Shown: positions 9,423 to 17,763, counted from the first letter of the stretch. The stretch: DNA of 64,000 nucleotides from an uncultured Planctomycetaceae bacterium (GCA_946408825.1 CAMJTU010000009.1:1-64000); one strand, 5' to 3'. Numbers and translations: made by a program. The notes: generated by a model not told the origin, from the sequence alone.

Positions 9423-10985
9423 ATGTCGCCGAAAATTTCGTTTGTCCGACGTTGCCTCGCGTCTTTTATAGCGGCGTTTGCGATTACGTTTTGCGCGTTA
9501 TCCGCAGTTTCGGCCGCGCCCGCGAAGTGGCCGACGATCCCTCAGCCTCCCGCGCCGCCGAGGATTCCGACGCCGTCCAAGCCGATCGAGCCCCCCTCGC
9601 GACCTCTTTCGCCAATTGAAATGGAACATGCGGAACGCATGAAGCAACTTGCCGAGGTCCTCAAGGAAACGCCGCAAGAACAACAGAAGTCGGCGCAGGA
9701 AGAGCTTGCCGAGTTCCTCAAGAAGTTGCTCGACGAATTCGGGCCCGACGCGCGTTATGGAATCACGTCGCGTTTCATCTTCGTCTACGACACGACGGAC
9801 GCCTACGCGGAGTGGTGCGCGACTCTCATGGAGCGCGTCGCTTCGACGTACGAGACGTTCGTTTCGCGCGTTCGCCTTGTCGAGGACGGACTTGCCGATC
9901 CGATGGTCGTCTTTATCTTCGCGAAAAAAGAGAATTACGAGGCCTACCTGCGCAAGATCGCGGGTTCGGAATTTGAAAACGAGACACAGCGTCCTGTCGG
10001 GTTTTACGATCATGCGTCGAATCGTTCGGTTTTCTTTGATCTTACGGGACAGGAACAGAATATCGTCGATAGAACGGCGCGAAGGACGCTCGAAGAAGTC
10101 GCCAACGACGTGCTGAAAACGCCCGACGGCGATCAGAATCTTTCGACGATTATCCATGAAGCGACGCATCAGGTCGCGTTTAACTACGGCCTTTTCAGTC
10201 GTCAAGGCGAAAACCCTTCTTGGGCGGTCGAAGGATTGTCGACGCTTTTTGAAGCCCCAAGCGGCGAGCCGAAGGACGGGGGATGGAAGGTTCTCGACGA
10301 AAAAGCGCGTATGATCCGCTTTCCCATCAACAAGCGCCGTCTCATGGAATTCCAGCAATTCGCCTCGACGACAAACGAGGGTCAGCCCGTCAAAAAGTGC
10401 GTCGGACTTGAGAAGATACGCGGCGACGAGCCGTGCGCGTATCCGACGTCGTGGGCGTTGTTTTATTACCTATACCGCTACAATCCCAAGGTTTTGGCGC
10501 GGTATTTGACCGACTCCGCCGCCGTTCAACCGCGTCTTTCGTATTCTTCGCGAGAACGCGTCTACGAATTTGCTTACTACTTTGGCGACGATTGGGACGG
10601 CATGTGGCTGGAATTACGCGCGTTCGCCGACGCCCTAGAGCTTGAACTCAAAGGCGTCGATCCCGCCGAGGCGGAGAAGCAGACCCGCGCGAAGTACAAT
10701 CTTCCCGAAGTTTCCGTCGTTTTTGGCAGAAAGGGCGCGAAGAAAAACGCCGCTGAAAGGAAATCGGAAACCGAGAAGAAGTCGGACGGCGGCGCGAAAC
10801 AAAGCGTCGCCGGCGTCGACGGTCAAAAAGAGCCCGCGAAGAAGTCCGCTTTGACGGACGCGGCGGATAAAACCAAACCGGCGTCGAAGCCCGCGGTTCC
10901 GAGCGCCGGCGGCAAGTCTTCTGAGAAGAAGTCCGCCGATCTGGACGACTGGCTCAAAGAATGGTCGAAGGATAAGAAACCGTAA
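9423..10985 (+). CDS. DUF1570-type secreted protein with HExxH motif (copy 2 of 3)
   Basis: A 520-residue paralogue of the preceding gene. It has a signal peptide (hydrophobic core about 14-33, likely cleavage after SAVSAA) and a Pro-rich linker (PTIPQPPAPPRIP). The DUF1570-like domain carries IIHEATHQVAFNYG, with His245 and His249, then WAVEGLSTLFE, then SWALFYYLYRYNP. Unlike its neighbours it ends in a Lys/Ala/Ser-rich tail of about 80 residues with no fold apparent, which may bind an acidic surface such as the wall or nucleoid. The stop is only 8 bp from the third copy, so the three are probably one operon. Catalysis is inferred only from the HExxH...E pattern. Confidence 0.75.
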   Translation: MSPKISFVRRCLASFIAAFAITFCALSAVSAAPAKWPTIPQPPAPPRIPTPSKPIEPPSRPLSPIEMEHAERMKQLAEVLKETPQEQQKSAQEELAEFLKKLLDEFGPDARYGITSRFIFVYDTTDAYAEWCATLMERVASTYETFVSRVRLVEDGLADPMVVFIFAKKENYEAYLRKIAGSEFENETQRPVGFYDHASNRSVFFDLTGQEQNIVDRTARRTLEEVANDVLKTPDGDQNLSTIIHEATHQVAFNYGLFSRQGENPSWAVEGLSTLFEAPSGEPKDGGWKVLDEKARMIRFPINKRRLMEFQQFASTTNEGQPVKKCVGLEKIRGDEPCAYPTSWALFYYLYRYNPKVLARYLTDSAAVQPRLSYSSRERVYEFAYYFGDDWDGMWLELRAFADALELELKGVDPAEAEKQTRAKYNLPEVSVVFGRKGAKKNAAERKSETEKKSDGGAKQSVAGVDGQKEPAKKSALTDAADKTKPASKPAVPSAGGKSSEKKSADLDDWLKEWSKDKKP

Positions 10986-10993
10986 TCGCAGAC

Positions 10994-12163
10994 ATGAAGG
11001 ATTTGTCGTTCTCGCCCGTCTTTGCCGGGCGCTCCTCTCGTTTTTTCCGACGCGCGACCGTTTTTTTGGCGGCGACGCTCCTCGCGACGGCGTTTATTTC
11101 GCGCGACTTCGCGCTCGGAAAGGAACCGGCGCCAAAGAGCGGTTGGGACGATCAGTTTCTTAACGCGAGACGCGAAGCGCTTCTGGACGAGTTTGAGGCG
11201 TTCCGGGAAGAAAACGGACTCGAACGACCCTTTAAGGTTAAAACTTCGGAAAGATTTATCTTCGTTTACGACGTCTCGGACGCCTACGTCGAGTGGCTTT
11301 CCGCGCTGACGAACGAGGTCGCGAAAGCGTTTGATAAATTCTGCGCCAAGCTCGAGTTAGAGACTGAGGAACCGTCTGAGCCGCTCGCCGTCGTCGTCTT
11401 CGCGACGCGCGACGGATTCGACGCCTACGCCGCGACGCTCCGCGGAGATCGACCTTGGGGCGACGGAAACAAGCCCGTCGGATTTTTCGACCACGGTTCG
11501 AATCGTTCTTTCGTTTTCGACATGACGGACGTCGAAGCGTCGCGCGTTGCGAACGCGGACGGCGTCGCGACGCGTCAAGGCGTCGATTTTTCGTGGCGTA
11601 AGCTCAACGCTGAGGCGCGTTCGATTAAGTCTCGCGACGGGTCTGGAAACAACACGAGCACGATTGTCCACGAAATCTCGCACCAACTCGCGTATAATTA
11701 TGGCGTTTTTTCGCTATATCAACGCCAGCCGGACTGGGTTGTGGAGGGAATGGCGACGACGTTTGAACCGACAAACGACGACGCCCCGCTCGGTTGGCGT
11801 TTTCGCAACGTTTTTCCGGTCAACGAGGCGCGTTTACGCGATTTCGTCACAGCCGCAAACGACGACGCGAATATCTCGATTCTCGACGAAGTCGTGAGTT
11901 CGGATCGTTTCGAGGACGAATTGAGCGTCGCGGGCTACGGCGCGTCGTGGGCGTTGTTTTATTACTGCTATCGTAAAAAAACGCAGGAACTTAAACGCTA
12001 TATAGAACTCTTAAAGAAGCGTCCTCCGAGAAAGGTTTATTCCGAAGACGAGCGCATGGAAGAGTTTCAGCAATGCTTCGGCGACTTAGACGCGTTCAAG
12101 AAACAATTCGCTCGGTTTGTTCGGGAACTGAACGTTAGGCGAATTAAGACGTCCGACCGTTGA
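10994..12163 (+). CDS. DUF1570-type secreted protein with HExxH motif (copy 3 of 3)
   Basis: A 389-residue paralogue and the shortest of the trio, close to the bare domain. The N-terminus is basic then hydrophobic (RRATVFLAATLLATAFI), giving a signal peptide or membrane anchor. The core includes FIFVYDVSDAYVEW, GFFDHGSNRSFVFD, IVHEISHQLAYNYG with His226 and His230, WVVEGMATTFE and SWALFYYCYRK. All three copies keep the His-Glu-x-x-His and the Glu of W-x-x-E-G, so the presumed metal site is intact throughout. The gene starts 8 bp after copy 2, suggesting translational coupling. No clear terminator with a T-run follows the stop. Confidence 0.75.
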   Translation: MKDLSFSPVFAGRSSRFFRRATVFLAATLLATAFISRDFALGKEPAPKSGWDDQFLNARREALLDEFEAFREENGLERPFKVKTSERFIFVYDVSDAYVEWLSALTNEVAKAFDKFCAKLELETEEPSEPLAVVVFATRDGFDAYAATLRGDRPWGDGNKPVGFFDHGSNRSFVFDMTDVEASRVANADGVATRQGVDFSWRKLNAEARSIKSRDGSGNNTSTIVHEISHQLAYNYGVFSLYQRQPDWVVEGMATTFEPTNDDAPLGWRFRNVFPVNEARLRDFVTAANDDANISILDEVVSSDRFEDELSVAGYGASWALFYYCYRKKTQELKRYIELLKKRPPRKVYSEDERMEEFQQCFGDLDAFKKQFARFVRELNVRRIKTSDR

Positions 12164-12704
12164 CGACTTCGCTTTTCGCCCTTAATCGTGAAGACTCGAG
12201 CGGCGTCTTAATGTGTCATGAAAATCATTTTTTCGGGGCGTCGACGAGTTGTGAGAACCGTCTGTAACGAGATCTAGCGAGTAGACGCTTATCAAAAGTC
12301 GTTCACATTTCCGTCCGGACTCCTCAGGCTTGCGCCTTATTTTTTGACGTTTTCACCGCAAGACGTCTAGTTCTGACGCCGCAACGTCTGCGCTATTAGA
12401 AAATGACGGTTCTGTATCTGTCTTTCTCGATTGCGTTTATGTTCGTTGATCGAAATATTCAAAATTTTTTTGAAAAAGGCTTCTCGGAATCTTGTAAAAA
12501 AAATCCCCTTTGGTATCATGGTAGTAATTGGAAGTTTCGCCTGTGAACTTTTGTAAGGCTTAAATTTCTCCAAACTGCTTCGTAATCAGCTTGGTTTTAG
12601 CTGTATGTTCGACGCGCGGACGCTTAGGAGGGAAGCGCGTCGCCTATGTTCTGTTTCAGATCTTTCCTTTTTACGTCAAACCCTATGTGGGGAAAGGGTA
12701 TCCA
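12164..12704 (+). other. Long intergenic leader upstream of a YbjN-like gene
   Basis: 541 bases without a gene. It contains a promoter-like pair at 12492-12519 and, within the presumed leader, a hairpin with stem CGACGCG (12610-12616) and CGCGTCG (12636-12642). The 19-nt loop of that hairpin holds the Shine-Dalgarno-like AGGAGGG. An open frame begins at 12591 but the likely start of the gene is at 12705. Confidence 0.45.
12492..12519 (+). promoter_or_regulatory. Putative sigma70-type promoter, N16 spacer
   Basis: TTGTAA at 12492-12497 and TATCAT at 12514-12519 are separated by 16 bases. The same 16-base spacing occurs in three other promoter-like pairs in this locus. It would drive the YbjN-like gene at 12705 through a leader of about 180 nt. 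Confidence 0.4.
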
Positions 12705-13130
12705 ATGTTTTTGCATGCAGAATTGATAAGAGAAGCGCTTGACTTCTCCGGTTTACGCTTTTACGAACTTCGCGGTTCTCGATTTATTACGGCGCCGATT
12801 CTTCGAAATCCGTCGTTTCGGTTTCATGTTATGGCCGGTCCAAAGACGGGCGTCGTCAAGGTCGCCGCTTTTTCGCCGGAGATACGCGCAGACGAGCCGA
12901 ACACGTTTCAGAATTGCGTCGTCCCGCGCTTTAAGGACGGCGAACGTCTCGTCATGAACGGTCTGGTTGTCGGGCTCTATACGCTTCGTCAGCCGCAATC
13001 CGTCGAGGACGTCTGTCTTGGGCTCGAACGCGCCGCGCAACTTCTTTTCGGAGAAAATTTTAGCATTGCGTCGCTTTTTGCTGTCGGCAATCAGGAAGAG
13101 GGAACGCTAAACTACACGCTCGCCCCATGA
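12705..13130 (+). CDS. Small YbjN-like protein
   Basis: A 141-residue protein of unknown function. The start at 12705 is preferred because GGGGAAAGGG lies 8-9 bases before it; the frame is open 38 codons upstream without such a site. Alternating short strands and a C-terminal helical pattern (SVEDVCLGLERAAQLLFG) resemble the YbjN / type III secretion chaperone-like fold, but similarity is weak. There is no signal peptide or membrane segment, so it is probably cytoplasmic. It opens the accessory locus of YbjN-like genes and lies far from the previous gene, with its own promoter-like sequence. A small hairpin (13171-13186, GCTGAC/GTCAGC) follows the stop without a T-run. Confidence 0.5.
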   Translation: MFLHAELIREALDFSGLRFYELRGSRFITAPILRNPSFRFHVMAGPKTGVVKVAAFSPEIRADEPNTFQNCVVPRFKDGERLVMNGLVVGLYTLRQPQSVEDVCLGLERAAQLLFGENFSIASLFAVGNQEEGTLNYTLAP

Positions 13131-13249
13131 CGGCAGACTTCATATGTAGCGTATCGGCGTCTGTGGAATGGCTGACTAGCGTCAGCGGCGCGTCCATTTC
13201 TATGTGGATATGGTATGCTAATATTTTCTCCACAATTTTAATATTTTTG

Positions 13250-13277
13250 TTGACTTGGTTGATAACTGTGGTACAAT
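13250..13277 (+). promoter_or_regulatory. Promoter of cassette 1 leader RNA
   Basis: TTGACT at 13250-13255 and TACAAT at 13272-13277 with a 16-base spacer form a strong sigma70-like promoter in A+T-rich DNA. Transcription would begin near 13284 and run through the hairpin at 13332-13380 toward the gene at 13743. Confidence 0.6.
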
Positions 13278-13283
13278 GGGGTC

Positions 13284-13386
13284 AGCGAATGGACGCGAGG
13301 GGCTACGTCTCTCTCCCGTCATGCTTTTGAACGTCGCGCGCGATTGATACGTAATTTCGGGATTACGGAAACGCGCGACGTCGGCG
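13284..13386 (+). ncRNA. Candidate short leader transcript ending in a hairpin and T-run
   Basis: From the start expected for the promoter at 13250, a transcript of about 100 nt would end at a hairpin of CGTCGCGCG (13332-13340) and CGCGCGACG (13372-13380), followed a few bases later by six T (13387-13392 region). It could be a free small RNA or an attenuated leader of the gene at 13743. No coding frame of good quality lies within it. The boundaries are inferred, not observed. Confidence 0.35.
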
Positions 13387-13509
13387 TTTTTTGAACGCTG
13401 TCTGTCAACGTCCTTCTGACGTGTGTTAAGCCTATTTGCGTCGTATGTTCCCACGTGGAATAGGGCGCGGTTTGCTTAATGGAGTCCAAACGTTGGCGAC
13501 GAGTCTTGC

Positions 13510-13615
13510 GCGGATCGCAAGGGGATTAGCGTTGTGCAACTCCGCAAAAGCCGGGTGGAGGGACTTTCGCACGCGCGCCGAATTCTTAGAGAGGAGGAAT
13601 CTTCCTGCGATCCGC
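13510..13615 (+). other. Element A: 106-nt segment closed by a long inverted repeat
   Basis: GCGGATCGCA at 13510-13519 pairs perfectly with TGCGATCCGC at 13606-13615, and three further pairs form past a single-base bulge. A T-run (13617-13621) follows the right arm. Inside are a CTCC/GGAG hairpin and a purine-rich AGAGAGGAGGAA just before the right arm. It lies 128 bases upstream of the gene at 13743 and is the first of six segments of similar size and layout in this locus. Confidence 0.45.
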
Positions 13616-13742
13616 CTTTTTAAAAAAGCGTTTACGGCGACTGCTAACACGTCGGCCGTTATCCGTTTGTTAAAGCATATGATCGTGTGGCGTGGGACGC
13701 GTCGTCGCCCATGTTCTCTCCGGAAGTTCGCGAGGTTAAGTT

Positions 13743-15374
13743 ATGGCGTTACATAGGATTGAGACGTTGTTGTGTTCTGCCAAAGAGTTGTGTGAACGCT
13801 ACTTTTACAATGAAGAGCTTCGTTGCATAACCTTCAGAAAGACCGTTCCTGATTGGAACGGTCGGGCGGTCGTCGTTACGATAGAGGAAATCGCCTGCGG
13901 GTACAGAACGATCGTTTCCCCTGTCGACGAGATTGTCGTCAAGGAATCCGCTCTTGTCGAAACGCTTAAGCTTATGGCGCTTATTAACGGTAAGTCGTCC
14001 GGCGACTGTCGCTTTGATTACGATTTCAATCTTCGGACGATTTCCGTTGTGAACAATTTCTTTGTCACGGAGCTAGGCATGCTGACGAACGAGTTCGTTG
14101 AATCGCAGTTGGACGAGGCGCTCGAGTTCCTGACGCGATATTACGACGCGCTTAGCGACGTCGCAAGCGCTAAACCTGAATCAGAGCGTCTCCCTCTTAC
14201 CCTTGCTACCGACGTCTCTTTGCCGCCGCGTCAAGCGTCCGAGAACGCTTGCACCGCGCGACCTTCCGCCGCGTTGACAAAGGGTTTTAGAACGTCGTTG
14301 GCGCTATTTTTTCAAGTTGTCATTCGTGGGCTCGTCCCTGACGCTGAATTTGATTATGCAAACGAAACGGTCAAGTATTCGTTTCAGGCCGGCGAAGACG
14401 ACTTCTATCGTTACGCTGTTGCTGTAACAATAGAAAGCGACGGATTTTCCATATCAATGGAGCATCAGAGGAAGGAGGAGAGCGCGAATTCCGATTTCAA
14501 ACCTTCCGAAAAAATTTTTGAGGCGATCGCTAGAACTAATTGCCAAACGCAAGACGAGTTGTCGTCCTACGTCCGAATTATTTATGATTTTGAGAATAAA
14601 GTTTGGAAGGGCAAACTCCGCTTTGCGTGTGATCCGAATAAACTTTTTGCTTCGGGCTATCTGGGACTCGCGATTCGATTGATCCTACGTAGAGTTATCG
14701 CCGTTACGAAGAATCTTGACGACGCCTCGCGTGGAATTGTCGATCCCGACGACGATATGTCGAGCGGATTGTCCGAAAGAGAAAAGAATGCGATTGCGGC
14801 CGCCGTCGATTTTCACCGGATAGGAATGCCGGGCCTTCCTTCCCGTCTGGACAGACGCTCGAGGTATAGAAACATGTTCTCGTCCACTCCCGACGACGGG
14901 TACGACGGGTTCCTCAAAGGCAAGACTACGAAGGACGGTTATGACGGATACCTCCACAACGACGACGAAGAAGAAACGATAAGTTGCGACGACGAAGCTG
15001 AAGAAAGCCGCGACGAAGAAGAACGCCAGAACGAGACGGGCGACAGGGACAAGGCGGACGACAGGGACAAGGCGAACGACAGGGACAAGGCGAACGACAG
15101 GGACAAGGCGAACGATAACGGCGCCGGCGAAACGGTCGCCGAAGAATCGTCCCAAGGGAATCCCTTGTCTTCCATTCGTCAGATTTTGTATAGAGCGCTC
15201 ATGGCCGCTTCTCGACGAGAAAAGGAAACCGGAGACGAAGACGCCAAGGATAAACGGGAAGAGGAAGAACCGAACGCAAAAGAGCGCGATGAGAAAAAGA
15301 ATGATAAAGAAGACGAGAAGAAGAATGGTAAAGGAGACGGTAACGAGGATGAAGAAGACGATGAAGAACGTTAA
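13743..15374 (+). CDS. Two-domain YbjN-like protein with GYDGFL motifs and charged tail
   Basis: A 543-residue protein of unknown function and no signal peptide. Residues 1-145 and about 180-335 are two YbjN-like domains; the first shows the typical N-G-x(5)-FDYDFNLRTISVV strand pattern and a closing helix (SQLDEALEFLTRYYDAL). Two motifs follow, GYDGFL at 386-391 and GYDGYL at 399-404. After these comes a highly charged tail that includes four copies of DRDKA(D/N)D encoded by an 18-bp tandem repeat. The separate genes at 19019 and 19554 match domains 1 and 2, so this is the fused form. Its last codons overlap the start of the next gene, implying translational coupling. The YbjN assignment rests on fold pattern and is moderate. 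Confidence 0.6.
   Translation: MALHRIETLLCSAKELCERYFYNEELRCITFRKTVPDWNGRAVVVTIEEIACGYRTIVSPVDEIVVKESALVETLKLMALINGKSSGDCRFDYDFNLRTISVVNNFFVTELGMLTNEFVESQLDEALEFLTRYYDALSDVASAKPESERLPLTLATDVSLPPRQASENACTARPSAALTKGFRTSLALFFQVVIRGLVPDAEFDYANETVKYSFQAGEDDFYRYAVAVTIESDGFSISMEHQRKEESANSDFKPSEKIFEAIARTNCQTQDELSSYVRIIYDFENKVWKGKLRFACDPNKLFASGYLGLAIRLILRRVIAVTKNLDDASRGIVDPDDDMSSGLSEREKNAIAAAVDFHRIGMPGLPSRLDRRSRYRNMFSSTPDDGYDGFLKGKTTKDGYDGYLHNDDEEETISCDDEAEESRDEEERQNETGDRDKADDRDKANDRDKANDRDKANDNGAGETVAEESSQGNPLSSIRQILYRALMAASRREKETGDEDAKDKREEEEPNAKERDEKKNDKEDEKKNGKGDGNEDEEDDEER
15043..15114 (+). repeat. 18-bp tandem repeat, four units, within coding sequence
   Basis: Four nearly identical units starting GACAGGGACAAGGCG lie head to tail and stay in frame, encoding repeated DRDKA(D/N)D. 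Such in-frame arrays can change copy number by slippage or recombination. Confidence 0.85.
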
Positions 15375-15717
15375 TAACGGTTCGTTTTTTGAGTATGAGG
15401 ATTCGCTTCGAGAACTGTTCGCGTCAATTGGCGGCGTTCCGAAGAATTTTGGGAAGTTTGAACTCGATATCGCGGAGTGTGCGACGCATCTGCAGCCGCG
15501 CGACGACGGCGGCGACAGCATGTCGTTTGTTCTCTCGATCTTCGAGAAGATGAACGCGCTGAAAAGCGTCTATACGTCGGTAAACGGAACTTCCGAAGGG
15601 TTTTGGAATTTCGTCGAGAAGATCGCTGCAATTACGGGGAGCGTTCTTCCGCCGGATTCCGACGACGAAATCGACGACGCCCAGGAGACGCGCGATTCTG
15701 ACGTCGTAGAAGACTGA
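15361..15717 (+). CDS. Small acidic-tailed protein of the KNVNN/FF-x-x-ED family, copy 1
   Basis: A 118-residue protein of unknown function, paralogous to the product at 17714. Shared segments are KNVNN, FF-E/D-Y/F-ED, the block from SIGGVP to FGKF, and SEGFW with a following helix. The tail is acidic. The start at 15361 overlaps the last 14 bases of the previous gene in another frame; conservation with the paralogue begins here, although the frame is open to 15289. It is probably cytoplasmic and co-translated with the two-domain YbjN-like protein. Element F starts 17 bases after the stop. Confidence 0.6.
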   Translation: MKNVNNGSFFEYEDSLRELFASIGGVPKNFGKFELDIAECATHLQPRDDGGDSMSFVLSIFEKMNALKSVYTSVNGTSEGFWNFVEKIAAITGSVLPPDSDDEIDDAQETRDSDVVED

Positions 15718-15733
15718 CAGGATCGCGTTGAAT

Positions 15734-15854
15734 TGTCGGCGGCGGTCAAGGTCGAGCGTATTGGGGATGAATCGCGCCTTGAAAGCCGCCGACGACAAAT
15801 GGCTTTGCGCGGCGAGAAGAGAAGAAAAACGCTTCCGCCGTCGGCGTTTTTTTT
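15734..15854 (+). other. Element F: 113-nt segment closed by a long stem and ended by eight T
   Basis: Bases 15734-15745 (TGTCGGCGGCGG) can pair at every position with 15835-15846 (CCGCCGTCGGCG), three pairs being G-U, and T8 follows at 15847-15854. The same left arm has a competing partner, GCCGCCGAC at 15785-15793. The two pairings exclude each other, as in attenuators. It follows cassette 1 by 17 bases and may simply be its terminator. Confidence 0.5.
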
Positions 15855-15998
15855 ATGAAAGTCGGGCGTCGCTCCGAAAAGGGCGACGCTTTTCACGTTT
15901 AGCCCTGCAACGGCGCGGCGTTGGAAATCGGCTGGACGCGACGGGGCGGCTTGTTGGCTAGGTTTTTAATTCATATCGTTTTAGCGGAGGTTGTCGAC

Positions 15999-16026
15999 TT
16001 GACACGACGGGGTTGTTTGTTAAACT
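15999..16026 (+). promoter_or_regulatory. Putative promoter of the TetR-family gene
   Basis: TTGACA at 15999-16004 and TAAACT at 16021-16026 with a 16-base spacer lie about 80 bases before the TetR start. The identical hexamers and spacing occur at 18399-18426. A TetR operator could overlap this site but no clear palindrome was seen. Confidence 0.55.
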
Positions 16027-16106
16027 TTGCGGATTGTTTTTGTCGTATTTTGGGGCGCGCGATCGGATAGCGATTTGCATCTTGAGGGCAACGGGAAGGG
16101 CGCTAA

Positions 16107-16769
16107 ATGGCGAAACGTTCGAAAAAGTCTTTGACGGCTGGAATAAGAAGATGCGACGCGCGCCGTCGCGAGATCGTCGCCGCATGCCGTAGAATCTACG
16201 AAACGAAATCGTTTCAAGAGGTTACGGTATGCGACGTTTCCAAACTGGTCAATTTTTCGCGCCCGACGATCTACAATTATTTTCACACCAAAGAAGAAAT
16301 TTTTCTCGCGCTTTTCCAGCAGGAATTTGAACATTGGAGCGCCGAGCTTAAAAAGGCGGTCTCGACTGTCAGGATTCCAAAACCGCGCCGATTCGCCGAA
16401 ATCGTCGCCGACACGTTAAGTCGCCATAAGACGCTTTTCAAGCTTTTGTCAATGAACGTTCACGACATGGAAAAGGGCAGTCGTCCCGAGCGTCTTGTCG
16501 AGTTCAGACGCGTTTTCAAAAAGGCGTACGACGCCCTCGACGCCTCGCTCGCGAAATTCTTTCCCCGCGCGTCCCTTCAAGAGCGTAAAAACTTTCACGC
16601 GATATTCTGGCCCTTTCTTTCGGGCGTCTATCTCTACGCTAATCCCACGGACGCGCAGCTCGAATCGATGGAGACGGTCGGACTCCCGCCAATCGATAAA
16701 GACGAACGCGCCCTCATTTTCGACGCGACCTCGTCGCTGATCGCAAGTTTTGAAAAATCCGCCCCGTAA
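16107..16769 (+). CDS. TetR/AcrR family transcriptional regulator
   Basis: A 220-residue DNA-binding regulator. Residues 20-65 form the TetR helix-turn-helix: REIVAACRRIYETKSFQEVTVCDVSKLVNFSRPTIYNYFHTKEEI, shown here in its parts as VCDVSKLVNFSRPTIYNYF (recognition region) and HTKEEIFLALF (linker helix). The C-terminal helical part would bind an unknown ligand. TetR proteins usually repress their own gene and a neighbour. Here it sits between two cassettes of the YbjN-like locus and has its own promoter, so it could regulate them, but no shared operator was found. A hairpin at 16880-16903 lies downstream. Confidence 0.85.
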   Translation: MAKRSKKSLTAGIRRCDARRREIVAACRRIYETKSFQEVTVCDVSKLVNFSRPTIYNYFHTKEEIFLALFQQEFEHWSAELKKAVSTVRIPKPRRFAEIVADTLSRHKTLFKLLSMNVHDMEKGSRPERLVEFRRVFKKAYDALDASLAKFFPRASLQERKNFHAIFWPFLSGVYLYANPTDAQLESMETVGLPPIDKDERALIFDATSSLIASFEKSAP

Positions 16770-16879
16770 ACTCCGCGCGACGTCGTCCTGTTCGAATCGG
16801 CTTTCGCCGTCAAACGCGTCTAGGGACGACTCTGTTGAGTTGTTTTCGCCTTAAAACCGTTTGAAGAACCTAATGAAAA

Positions 16880-16907
16880 GCGCCGCGACGACAAGCGCGG
16901 CGTTTCC
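16880..16907 (+). terminator. Possible terminator of the TetR gene
   Basis: CGCCGCG at 16881-16887 pairs with CGCGGCG at 16896-16902 around an 8-base loop, followed by TTT. The T-run is short. Confidence 0.4.
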
Positions 16908-16995
16908 GACCGAGTTGTACAACAGTTCTTCAAAAAATTAGAAATTGTGATTCGACTGTTGAGAAAAAATTTTCCGATTATATTGATTTTCCTGC

Positions 16996-17022
16996 TTGAC
17001 TCGGGCGACTAGGGTGTATAAT
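16996..17022 (+). promoter_or_regulatory. Promoter of cassette 2 leader RNA
   Basis: TTGACT at 16996-17001 is followed by TATAAT at 17017-17022 (15-base spacer) or TAATAC at 17019-17024 (17-base spacer). It is A+T-rich upstream and the only strong promoter-like site before element B. Confidence 0.55.
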
Positions 17023-17044
17023 ACACTGTCCGAGAGTGAGGACG

Positions 17045-17066
17045 CCGTTAGTTAAAAACGGTTTTT
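17045..17066 (+). terminator. Early terminator-like hairpin in cassette 2 leader
   Basis: CCGTT (17045-17049) pairs with AACGG (17057-17061) and TTTTT follows at 17062-17066. It lies only about 20-40 bases downstream of the promoter at 16996, so it could cause premature termination. The stem is short, so it is a weak call. Confidence 0.35.
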
Positions 17067-17334
17067 ATTCGATATTTCAGGGCTTTTGAAGCGTATCCTT
17101 TGAATTTAGTTCTCCCCGGTTGTAGTGTTTTGGGGATTTCAAGGCGGAGCTTCGATACTGTCTGCCCTTGGCGTCTTGCGGACGCGCTTGTCCCTTAAAA
17201 CGGGTCGAGTGTTAAGTCTGCTTTGGACGTCGCCCTTTTTACTGCGCCTTGGCGTTTTCCTTGCGGAATACCTTGGGCGCGTGGGCCGCGCTTTACGCGT
17301 GGGACAGACTTGATCGCGGGGGGGGAGCCGCGGA

Positions 17335-17449
17335 CGACAGGGAGAGGTCGGCGATTGCGAAATTTGGGGAAACCGCGTCGGCTTTGGCGAGACCGACGTA
17401 TGCAACGCTCGTGCAGACGTGAAGAGGAACTGCTTACCTCTCCCTGTCG
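17335..17449 (+). other. Element B: 115-nt segment closed by a perfect 14-bp inverted repeat
   Basis: CGACAGGGAGAGGT at 17335-17348 is perfectly complementary to ACCTCTCCCTGTCG at 17436-17449. Inside is GGAAACCGCG (17368-17377), also present in elements C and D, overlapped by a hairpin CGTCGG (17376-17381) and CCGACG (17393-17398) with an 11-nt loop. A purine-rich AAGAGGAAC precedes the right arm. No T-run follows. This is the clearest of the six because its arms are not made of the locally common GGC words. Confidence 0.55.
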
Positions 17450-17463
17450 CCTAGATCCGTAGT

Positions 17464-17763
17464 TACGACAAAAGTTTAAAGAAATCGGCAATATAGAACG
17501 GCAACAACAACGATATTGTCGTTTTGGCTTTTGCTTGATTGGCATTTTGACAGCGTTTAGCGAACACGACTCCGACAGTTACGCCGAGTTCTTCGATTCG
17601 ATTTTAGGTTAAACGGCGAAAATATTTGCGATATAGAATTGACGAAGAGAGAAATAGGAAAAATGAGAAAAATAACAAAAGCGGCGATTGTGAAGAGAAT
17701 TGTGAGGGCAGTTATGACAGTGAAATTGAAAGGGTTGACAGGGACGGCGAAAAATGTGAATAA
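17464..17763 (+). pseudogene. Decayed counterpart of the long YbjN-like gene tail
   Basis: Two short open frames (17464-17610 and 17608-17763) without plausible starts fill the space before the small gene at 17714. The second encodes an acidic, Lys/Asn-rich tail resembling the C-terminus of the 13743 product, and its TAA at 17761-17763 is placed exactly as the TAA of that gene relative to the KNVNN codons of the small gene. I read this as the relic of a long gene once present in cassette 2. The upstream piece (ending SYAEFFDSILG) is not securely homologous to anything. Confidence 0.4.

Noticed and set aside
15043..15114. CRISPR-like short direct repeats
   Set aside because: Units are contiguous without spacers, in frame, and part of a coding tail; no cas gene is near.
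14685..15521. Minus-strand open frame that looks like a hydrophobic membrane protein
   Set aside because: It is the complement of the Lys/Glu/Asp-rich tail coding sequence, which reads as Phe/Leu/Val on the other strand; no start signal or family.
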